Shown in pieces: positions 1 to 6,200 of a DNA stretch of 9,228 nt. The notes under the pieces were generated by a model. It was not told the origin of the DNA. It made no database searches and saw only the letters and a list, made by a program, of their open reading frames with translations. Both the position numbers and the translations under genes were made by a program. How positions within the stretch are numbered: the stretch's first letter is position 1; each line of letters begins with the position of its first letter. The stretch is from RGIG8748 sp045578205 (lineage in GTDB: Bacteria > Bacillota > Clostridia > UMGS1810), in NCBI GenBank assembly GCA_045578205.1, contig JAZNJU010000031.1, positions 1-9,228 of the forward strand, in the 5' to 3' direction.

Positions 1-141
1 GTTCGCTACACTCTGACAATACCGAAATATCACTTATTGAGTTGTCGCTCAATGACAGCGATTTCAATTTTGATTTGTTTTCCAGACCATCAATATCGGA
101 AATATTATTTTCATCTGCAAACAAATATTCCAGATTGTTGA
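1..141. repeat. Left copy of the 141-bp terminal direct repeat
   Basis: Identical to 9088-9228, base for base, and in the same orientation. It lies in the LRR coding region. It is most likely one physical segment present twice because a circular path was written out linearly. Confidence 0.97.
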
Positions 142-1648
142 CATATCGTACACACTCCATATCTGTCAAATTATTTTTGCTTACATTCAAATATGTAAGT
201 GTTGAAGGTAATAAATTGACACCGGAAATATTGTTGTTGTCTGCTATCAGTACAGTTATATTGCTGAGCATTGATAGTGAATCAAGACTTAAAATCTTGT
301 TATCATTGATATACAACTCGGTAACATTTGTACATCCCTGCAATCCGTCTATGCTTTCTATACTGCTGTTACTGAGATCAAGAGTTCCCGTTATGCTCTC
401 AAGTTCTGATGCAGTTATAGTTCCGTTATTGTCTGCATCAAGTGTCGGACGTGCTTTCTTAAGTGCAAGATAAAGTCTTTCATTTTCATTTTTTGTAATA
501 TCTATCTTCTCAATCGGTATCGATATAAATACATCATCACTTGCAGAAATTTCATCAGTCACATATACATTGACCTTATACAAGCCCGGCACCAAATCAA
601 TGTCAGTAAATGTATAAGAATAACTTCCGTCATAGTTGCTTTGGAAAGTACCCTGTCCAACAACTTCTGAATCAGAATTAACAAGTTCCGCAGATAAATC
701 CAACTTATACGCAGGATTCGCATTACCCGAAACCTTGACAGCAGAGTCTGTCATCTGTGCATTTGCTGTAATTACTAGTTCAGTTTCGTCATCATAGAAT
801 TCAAGTTCTTCGTATCCATCTGCCAATACTTCTACTGTTGCATTTGCCAAAAGATTTGGGATAGTAACCGAAACACTTCTGTTTGTTGTTACAGTAGTCT
901 TCTTGTCAATAAGATCAGAGCCTACGCTTTTTACACTCACATCAAGTGATGTGTCATCCGAAATACTTATTGAACCTGTAGCCTCAACAAGTATAACCGA
1001 AGAATCCACTACCATATTCATAACTATCTGTTCATTTATCCCGTCAAGGACTTTAATAACAAGGCTATATTTTTTTGAACTCACAAGACTTGGTAAGGTG
1101 TACGAAACATTATGAACACCATCCACCGATGTTATGGATTCATTTGTTATAATCTCGTTATTTGTAATGTTAGTTACAATTACATTGACACTCTTACCTT
1201 CCGAACATCTAATGGTTCCCGTTATACTCGGAATATATGTTTTGACGGAAATTGTTAAATCGGCATTTAAAAAATTATTTTCGGCATTTATCACTTGTTT
1301 GCCGTAATTTATGACACCACTGTATTTGCCAACACCTGCATTGGACCCTATGCTGTAAGTATATTGCCCCTTTGGCAATGATTCATCAAGAGAAAAAATA
1401 AATTCAAAACTGCCATCTGAGCCGGAAGCAACCTGATCAATATACAAAATATTGTCCGGCTCTCCCACCAAAAGTGTAACCTCACACGAACCTTTGGTGG
1501 TTTCCACCATTCCGCTTATATTTACAATATTGCCATTTGCCACAGATTCTGCTGTAATACCTGAAGCACATACCGTGAAAGACGATAAAATTAAAGTAAG
1601 TAAAGCAAAGATAAACATAATTAAAGATTTTTTGAATAATTTAAACAT
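1..1648 (-). CDS. Secreted LRR / EF-hand surface protein, N-terminal 549 codons (continues across the circular join)
   Basis: Starts at ATG 1648-1646, preceded by AAAGGGGAAG as ribosome binding site, and stays open to base 1. If the identical ends are joined it continues at 9087 and stops at 8861, giving 624 residues. Residues 1-28 form a signal peptide: basic MFKLFKK, a hydrophobic core, and cleavage expected after VCA. Residues about 30-390 are beta-rich and look like tandem Ig-like segments; for example GSFEFIFSL and later GSYSYTFTDIDLVPGLYKV are typical of cell-surface beta sandwiches. A calcium-binding EF-hand loop DADNNGTITASE lies at 404-415. Leucine-rich repeats of 22 residues (LxxLxLxxNxIxxI type) begin near 419. 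This order, with an EF-hand immediately before the LRRs, is common in Firmicute surface proteins. I infer an adhesin or accessory role; no enzymatic motif is visible. No LPXTG sorting signal or S-layer anchor domain was seen, so cell-wall attachment is unclear. Being first after the promoter, it heads the operon with the RHS gene. Confidence 0.88.
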   Translation of the reverse strand, partial: MFKLFKKSLIMFIFALLTLILSSFTVCASGITAESVANGNIVNISGMVETTKGSCEVTLLVGEPDNILYIDQVASGSDGSFEFIFSLDESLPKGQYTYSIGSNAGVGKYSGVINYGKQVINAENNFLNADLTISVKTYIPSITGTIRCSEGKSVNVIVTNITNNEIITNESITSVDGVHNVSYTLPSLVSSKKYSLVIKVLDGINEQIVMNMVVDSSVILVEATGSISISDDTSLDVSVKSVGSDLIDKKTTVTTNRSVSVTIPNLLANATVEVLADGYEELEFYDDETELVITANAQMTDSAVKVSGNANPAYKLDLSAELVNSDSEVVGQGTFQSNYDGSYSYTFTDIDLVPGLYKVNVYVTDEISASDDVFISIPIEKIDITKNENERLYLALKKARPTLDADNNGTITASELESITGTLDLSNSSIESIDGLQGCTNVTELYINDNKILSLDSLSMLSNITVLIADNNNISGVNLLPSTLTYLNVSKNNLTDMECVRYVNNLEYLFADENNISDIDGLENKSKLKSLSLSDNSISDISVLSECSE

Positions 1649-1698
1649 CTGACTTCCCCTTTCTGTTGTAAAATTATGTTGTTAAAAAAATGTTTTTG

Positions 1699-1726
1699 TT
1701 ATCTTCTCCCCATAGACATCCCTCCT
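1699..1726 (-). promoter_or_regulatory. Leader mini-ORF MGRR with a strong ribosome binding site
   Basis: In the untranslated leader of the LRR gene, AGGAGG (1726-1721) is followed 7 bases later by ATG-GGG-AGA-AGA-TAA (1713-1699). The Shine-Dalgarno sequence is better than that of the LRR gene itself. The two AGA codons are rare in many bacteria. It ends about 50 bases before the LRR start. It may be a translated leader that tunes downstream expression, or the purine-rich site may be a decoy or an mRNA-stabilising element. Confidence 0.4.
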
Positions 1727-1744
1727 AAAACGCAATATCTACAA

Positions 1745-1773
1745 ATTATACTACACAATTCTACAGATTTCAA
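1745..1773 (-). promoter_or_regulatory. Consensus sigma-A promoter of the LRR-RHS operon
   Basis: TTGAAA (1773-1768), exactly 17 bases, then TATAAT (1750-1745). The -10 is perfect and the -35 matches five of six bases. Transcription would begin near 1738, leaving a leader of about 90 bases before ATG 1648. It is the best promoter match found and lies directly after the stem-loop at 1831-1854. The strong match suggests constitutive transcription; no operator-like palindrome overlaps it. Confidence 0.75.
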
Positions 1774-1822
1774 CGGATTATAATCGGTTTTATTAAAACA
1801 TTTTTTCAAAAAAGGAGAATCC

Positions 1823-1981
1823 ATGAAGAAAGGCACACGAAAAACCGTGTGCCTAACCTTGTTCTCTTTTCTATTCACAATATCCTTTTTCTTTTATAAC
1901 ATCGGCAACTTTCTGGGCAAGCGTATTGCAGAGCGTTTCGCCCATTACAAATGGGGACATGCCCGATTTTGCACATTTTAA
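1823..1981 (+). CDS. Possible 52-residue hydrophobic peptide
   Basis: The only plus-strand frame with its own start signals. AAAGGAG (1811-1817) lies 5 bases before ATG 1823, and TATAAT at 1779-1784 could be a -10, although no -35 is seen. The product begins MKKGTRK, has a hydrophobic stretch at about 9-31 (VCLTLFSFLFTISFFFYN) and ends in a basic, aromatic tail inside the palindromic element. Short basic-plus-hydrophobic peptides can be membrane proteins or type I toxins. However, the first codons coincide with a perfect stem-loop that is better explained as a terminator, and a frame also exists on the other strand. The frame is probably accidental. Confidence 0.2.
   Translation: MKKGTRKTVCLTLFSFLFTISFFFYNIGNFLGKRIAERFAHYKWGHARFCTF
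1831..1854 (-). terminator. Stem-loop, probable operon terminator
   Basis: A perfect 9-bp stem (AGGCACACG at 1831-1839, CGTGTGCCT at 1846-1854) closes a 6-base loop. Read on the minus strand it is followed by TTCTTC, a moderate U-rich tail. It lies after the last minus-strand gene and just before the LRR promoter, the expected place for a terminator of this operon. It could act on both strands, since the plus-strand side is also pyrimidine-rich. Confidence 0.5.
1871..1960 (-). other. Mini-frame of 29 codons at the edge of the repeat
   Basis: On the minus strand an ATG within the repeat opens a frame that ends LAQKVADVIKEKGYCE and stops with TAG at 1873-1871, followed directly by the stem-loop at 1831-1854. 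The end has the look of a real amphipathic protein C-terminus, but there is no ribosome binding site. It could be the tail of a gene broken by the repeat, or a frame carried by the repeat itself. It overlaps the opposite-strand small frame at 1823-1981; at most one of the two is likely to be real. Confidence 0.25.
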
Positions 1982-2015
1982 CACAACATCAACGTGCAAA
2001 AAGAGGCACGTCCCC
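1953..2015. repeat. 63-bp palindromic MITE/REP-like element
   Basis: GGGGACATGCCC...TTTTGCACATT from 1953 pairs with AACGTGCAAAAAGAGGCACGTCCCC, ending at 2015, with a few mismatches. The terminal GGGGAC and the inner TGCACGTT are shared with the element at 2614-2684. A small extra hairpin, CCCATT-ACA-AATGGG, lies at 1941-1955. The two elements bracket the orphan toxin-tail and 139-residue gene. Confidence 0.75.
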
Positions 2016-2045
2016 AAACGGCCCCGTCCGTCCCCAAACGGCCCC
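2010..2045. repeat. Two 16-bp direct repeats, period 20
   Basis: GTCCCCAAACGGCCCC occurs at 2010-2025 and again, identical, at 2030-2045, separated by GTCC. The first copy overlaps the end of the 1953-2015 palindrome, so this looks like a nested or partly duplicated end of the same repeat family. It is GC-rich compared with the surrounding DNA. Confidence 0.8.
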
Positions 2046-2057
2046 TCTTCGGGATGG

Positions 2058-2477
2058 TTACGTTAAAAAAATGTACAACAAAATATTTTTAATAACGAAT
2101 ATAAAGTCACCAACAAAGGAGTTCTCTAAGAACGAAAGGACTCTTGTTTTTAGATTTTCTTTTTTTGTAACGTATTTAAATAGTGTTTTATTTTCTTCGA
2201 CCAGTTCCGCTCCATTTAAATACAACAATTTGTTATTAAAAGTAACATATACAATTGAATCGTCTTCTAGTTGATATTTACAAAAAATAGTTCCATTTCC
2301 ACCTTCAACAATATCTATAGGTTTTCCTAACCGCAACATTGTAAAAACAAAATCATCACCATAATTTAACTTTAAAAATGTCTCACTATTGTTGTTTCTC
2401 GGGCTTAAATATATGATTATTGATATAAATACAATGAACAGACAAAGAAAAATTATATTCCTCAAACTCTTTTTCAT
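2058..2477 (-). CDS. Small membrane-anchored protein, possible orphan immunity protein
   Basis: 139 residues, not recognised as a named family. Residues 1-6 (MKKSLR) are basic. They are followed by one strong hydrophobic segment at about 8-25 (NIIFLCLFIVFISIIIYL), most likely an uncleaved anchor with the rest outside the cell. There is a cysteine in the segment but no clear lipobox. The exposed part, about 30-110, looks like a compact beta-rich domain: LNYGDDFVFTMLRLGKP, GNGTIFCKYQLEDDSIVYVTF, then LLYLNGAELVE. This resembles small domains that measure a ratio or bind a partner. The C-terminus (FIFVIKNILLYIFLT) is hydrophobic and ends just before the GGGGAC repeats, so the original end may have been changed by insertion. 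Because it directly follows a toxin-tail remnant, an immunity role is inferred. An extracytoplasmic immunity protein would suit a toxin acting at the membrane or wall. Confidence 0.72.
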   Translation of the reverse strand: MKKSLRNIIFLCLFIVFISIIIYLSPRNNNSETFLKLNYGDDFVFTMLRLGKPIDIVEGGNGTIFCKYQLEDDSIVYVTFNNKLLYLNGAELVEENKTLFKYVTKKENLKTRVLSFLENSFVGDFIFVIKNILLYIFLT

Positions 2478-2483
2478 ATTCCT

Positions 2484-2489
2484 CTCCTT
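2484..2489 (-). promoter_or_regulatory. Ribosome binding site overlapping the toxin-tail stop
   Basis: AAGGAG overlaps the TAA that ends the toxin-tail remnant and lies 6 bases before ATG 2477-2475. It supports the chosen start and shows that the remnant and the 139-residue gene were once consecutive genes of one cassette. Confidence 0.8.
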
Positions 2490-2613
2490 AATTCACATGT
2501 CCACTATAATCATAACCAACATAATAGAAACCGACGAAACATTCATACATACCTCTATCGGCATTTTGAGGATTATATATTAAATTTCCAGAGTCATCAA
2601 CGTTTCTTATTTT
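2488..2613 (-). pseudogene. Orphan C-terminal tail of an RHS-type toxin (start and body missing)
   Basis: A 41-codon frame on the minus strand, cut at its 5' side exactly where the palindromic element ends. It reads KIRNVDDSGNLIYNPQNADR, continues with an aromatic, glycine-rich end (GFYYVGYDYSGHVN) and stops with TAA at 2490-2488. The composition (VDDSGNLIYNP, NADRG) is like the end of a variable tip of a Firmicute RHS protein. The frame stays open through the element to a stop at 2688-2686, but with no start codon and no ribosome binding site. Its stop is fused to the next gene's ribosome binding site as TAAGGAG, the same arrangement as at the RHS/DUF2691 junction. I infer the remnant of an orphan tip whose immunity gene is the 139-residue protein. 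Family assignment of the tip is not possible from this length. Confidence 0.55.
2572..2600 (-). promoter_or_regulatory. Possible promoter for the 139-residue protein
   Basis: TTGATG (2600-2595), 17 bases, then TATAAT (2577-2572). The -10 is perfect and the -35 matches four of six. It lies inside the toxin-tail remnant about 95 bases before the ATG at 2477. It could keep the downstream gene expressed independently of the main operon, as expected for an immunity gene. In AT-rich DNA such matches also arise by chance. Confidence 0.35.
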
Positions 2614-2684
2614 GGGGACGTGCCTATTTCTGCACGTTTTTGCTTTGCGTCTTTCTTCAAACGTGTAAAAACAGGCACGTCCCC
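2614..2684. repeat. 71-bp palindromic MITE/REP-like element
   Basis: The two ends are inverted repeats: GGGGACGTGCCT at 2614-2625 is matched perfectly by AGGCACGTCCCC at 2673-2684, and the pairing goes on imperfectly inward (TGCACGTTT against AAACGTGTA). It belongs to the same family as the element at 1953-2015. TTAT occurs just outside both ends, which may be a target duplication. There is no T-run after either arm, so it is unlikely to be a simple terminator. Such GGGGAC-ended hairpins are known as non-autonomous elements or REP-type repeats mobilised in trans; no transposase is present here. Confidence 0.75.
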
Positions 2685-2815
2685 ATTATCGCATACCAAC
2701 TCCGTTTTTCATCTAATTAAATTGTTATCGCAAAACTTGGACATCAGAATGTTAGAAAATTTGGTTATTTGAGAATTATTCGACAGTCTGACGTCCCTAT
2801 CGTCTTAAGCAGTCT
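2685..2815. other. Intergenic stretch between the DUF2691 gene and the palindromic element
   Basis: No convincing gene. On the minus strand it has a short motif AGACTGTCGAA just after a similar AGAGACTGC, which gives the impression of an old repeat end, and a stop-interrupted frame of about 27 codons. Nothing here looks like a good terminator. It may be debris from insertion of the element at 2614-2684. Confidence 0.3.
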
Positions 2816-3274
2816 CTAAAATGCAATCATTTGTCTATTAAGGATTTCTTTTTTATCAATATCACAAAAAGAGATAATATCCGGATCATTGCAATTCAAT
2901 TTTATTGTATTATACAAATTCTCATCTTTACAATATATTTCTATATTTGTACAATCTGTGCACATAAACACTAAATCACATCCGCTATGCAACATATCCA
3001 TTCCATTTGAAATTTCTTTTACATTTTCGAGATTTTTAAATGCTTTACAATCAGAGAAAATTAAATAATAACTATCCTTTTGAATTACATTCCAAAAGTT
3101 ATTCCCTTCAGTTATTCTTTCATTAAATAATCCTTGCCTACTACCATGTTCAGTTTTTATAATCACATCATCAACATTAATTTGCCAAATATAAGCCTGA
3201 ACATTTGTGTTTTTTAATAACTTATAAATGTACTTTTCATATCTGTTTTTTATCTTTATGTCTAAACCATACAT
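2816..3274 (-). CDS. DUF2691-like protein, candidate immunity protein for the RHS tip
   Basis: 152 residues, cytoplasmic (no signal peptide or membrane segment), with a 13-base gap after the RHS stop. From memory of the family it resembles DUF2691: an N-terminal part ending in a YIWQI-type strand, then SYYLIFSDCKAF in the middle, then SGCDLVFMCTDC and IEIYCKD near the end. DUF2691 proteins are small Bacillus and Clostridium proteins of unknown biochemical function, often found beside toxin-like genes. Position directly downstream of an RHS gene, same strand, strong AAGGAGG site and cytoplasmic location all fit an immunity protein that binds the tip. This role is inferred from context. It contains seven cysteines, several close together in the C-terminal half (CTDC, YCKD), but no clear metal-binding pattern. 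It ends in TAG. No terminator follows directly, so transcription may run on into the second cassette. Confidence 0.82.
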   Translation of the reverse strand: MYGLDIKIKNRYEKYIYKLLKNTNVQAYIWQINVDDVIIKTEHGSRQGLFNERITEGNNFWNVIQKDSYYLIFSDCKAFKNLENVKEISNGMDMLHSGCDLVFMCTDCTNIEIYCKDENLYNTIKLNCNDPDIISFCDIDKKEILNRQMIAF

Positions 3275-3282
3275 ATGTATTA

Positions 3283-3289
3283 CCTCCTT
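3283..3289 (-). promoter_or_regulatory. Ribosome binding site overlapping the RHS stop codon
   Basis: The RHS stop TAA (3290-3288) is fused to the Shine-Dalgarno sequence as TAAGGAGG, 8 bases before ATG 3274. The fusion couples translation of the tip with that of its presumed immunity gene, and any swap of the tip together with its immunity gene would carry this junction along. Confidence 0.85.
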
Positions 3290-6200
3290 ATGGTACAGGA
3301 ATAAAATTCCTGGGCGGAAATATTAATCTACTGCCTTCCGAAATTATCCAATAAAGCACAGTACCAACTCCTATCCACACACTTGCTTTTTTAATTACTT
3401 TGCTTGTGTTTGATGATTTGTTTTCAGGGATGGGTTGAGCAGGACCTCGTTTACCATCATTCCAATTGTGTTCATGTGGAAATTCGTGATTGGCACCGCC
3501 ATGATTATAATCTGTATCTTTTTCAGGTTGTCCATCTGGTCCATAATGTCTTTCTTGCTTTATACTTCCATCAGGATTATATAATTTACCTGTTGAATTT
3601 GGTTCTCCTGACAAAGGCAAACTTTTTGATAAAGCACTAGATATTGGGTATGCATCATCGTAAATTCCAGAAATATTTATTCGTTGTCCCACTTGTATTT
3701 TTGAAGGGACACCACTATAATTCATTTTTTGCCACGCGTTTGCATTACCAACTTCAGATAAAGCAATTCCTGATAATGTATCGCCATATTCAATTACAGC
3801 ATAAACTTGTCTATTATTGTCTTTTTCAAGATAATACAATCCGCTTGGATCAATATATTTTAATGGATTTCCACCGCAATATACATACCAGTTAAGCTCA
3901 TCTCTTGCAGGGTCTTCCTGTGTGAATCTTCTGTTTTGTGGGGCATAATACCTTGCTCTAAGATATATCAATCCTGTTTCATCATCGAAATATTCTCCTG
4001 CATATTTGTGACTGTTTTCCACAGTCTCGGTTTGAGATACAATCGAACCCCATGCATCATACTGATATGTGTTCTTGATGTTACCCGATTCGTCCACTAT
4101 CATTACCACATCGCCGTGAGCATTGTATATGTAGTAATAATATGCTCCGTCAATTTTCTTGGCGAGCGGCACATTTCCTATGATGATTTCATCGTTACCC
4201 TCGGTTATGACATTGCCATTTTCATCTATGGAATATGCTGTGGTTATTCCGGAGGTTGTTTTTGAACTTCTTAAACCATCTTCCCCTATTTCATAAACCG
4301 TTTCAACGCCATTGACTTTGGAGTATACAAGTTTATCATTGAAGTCATAGGCAAACTCATCATCACCGCGTTTTATGAGGTTGCCGTTGAGGTCATATTC
4401 ATACAGTGTTTCGGTGCCATTTTCAATTGTTTTTGTTAACCTGTTGTCACCGCTGTATTCATATGTCTTGACATAACCGTCATCCTTTGTTTCCTTAATC
4501 AGGTTGTTACGTCCGTCATACTCATATGTGGCGGTATAACCATTTTCCGTTGCAGTCTTTAATCTGTTAAGTTCATCATATGTATATACTGCGGACTCGC
4601 TTCCGGATACCGATGTTATGTTGCCTACACCGTCATACTCATATGAATATGTCTTTAATACGTTGCTTCCGTTTTTGGTTTCAAGTTTGATAATGCGGTT
4701 GGCGTTATCGTATGTATAGGTAGTTACTATATTTCCGCCGGGATAGGTAATGCTCTTTATGAGTCCGTCACCATAATATTCATATGCGAAATTCTTTTCA
4801 TCCGCAGTTACTCCTGTCACTCTGTCTGCGGCATCTCTTGTGTACGTCCTTGCAAGTCCGTTTGGTGATGTTACACCGACAAGGTTCCCAATGGTATTGT
4901 ATGAATATTCCGTAGTACCCAATGGAGTCACCTTGGAGGTTAGCAATCCCTTTGCACTATCGTAGTTGTAATCTGTAACGCCACGCTGTATACCGCTTTC
5001 GCTTCGGGTTATCTTGTCAAGTTGTCCGAAATGGTTATATGACATTTCGTCAGAAAGTGCACCTGCGGTATAAAGCGTATTGTTTCCTGAACCGTCATAA
5101 GAATAACTGTGATTTGTTCCGTCGGGTGCTACAGCATTTTCCAAAAGTCCGTCACTTCTGTAACTATAATACCAAGGTTTTGTCTTAATATCAAGTCCTA
5201 ATTGACGATGAGATACAGAAAGTCCTCTGTCGTCAAAGGTTTCCGATATGGAATATTTGTCATCTCCGTCACCCTGTGTTGTCTTCCTGACGGAATTCCA
5301 CGCGGTATAATCATAGGATATTTTGTTGCCGTCGGGCATAACTATACCGACAGGATTGTTAACTTCGTCATACGATATCTCGGTAATTCTGCCGTTGGCA
5401 TCTGTAGTCTTAACAAGATTTCCAGCCAAATCGTATTCGTAAGATGTGGTCACCGCCGGTGACGAGATTCCGTTTGGATATATCTTTTCCGATATTTTGT
5501 TGCCGTATATATCATAGTTCTCTGTATAATGATTTTCCTTTGTTGTGCTTCCTGCAGGAGAAAAACTATACTCTGTTGACAAACTCTTATAGGATGCGTT
5601 TTGCTTGTTGCCAAGACGGTCTGTATATGATGTTACTCTGTCAAATCCGTCATAGCCAAAACTCATAGTATTGCTACCTGTACCATAATCCGCCTGGTTT
5701 TGATAACCTGTCAGGCGCATTGCATTGTCATAGATATATTGTTCTTCACCTTTATCGGTGTTTGCATATATGAGATTGCCAAAATCATCATAATATGTTT
5801 CTTCTGTTGTCATATTAGTTGAAGATGTATACGTGGATTTTGATGAAACATATACACGTTTTCGTTGCCTATACGCATACATATTGCCACAGGTTGCATT
5901 TCTCGTGTAATAAAAATATACATATGGATATTTAAGTCCGGTTTCCGAAAAATACGGAGGATAATACACATATTTCGGTCTGTTCCATTTGTCAAACTCA
6001 TATTTTGTTACATTCCCCACGGAATCTGTATATTTGCATACATTTCCATACTTTGGTTCATATTCATAGGTGTTTGCACTGTATGTTCCATTTGATGTTC
6101 TGACAGATTCTTTGTTTGGACCCAAAGCATATTCGTCTGTATATTCATATAATGTTTCACTTATTCTTTCGGTATCACCGTTAGCCTCGGGGTCTGTAAT

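Noticed and set aside
42..473. Plus-strand frame of 143 codons
   Set aside because: It is antisense to the LRR repeats and its composition is explained by them; no start signals.
2010..2045. Direct repeats as a CRISPR array or replication iterons
   Set aside because: Only two 16-base copies with a 4-base gap; no spacers, no cas or rep gene.
1951..2274. Plus-strand 107-codon frame across the repeats
   Set aside because: It runs through the palindrome, the direct repeats and antisense to the 139-residue gene, with no plausible protein features.
2614..2684. Palindrome as a rho-independent terminator for the DUF2691 gene
   Set aside because: The arms are far apart, with an internal spacer, and no T-run follows on either strand. 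The shared ends with 1953-2015 fit a repeat family better.
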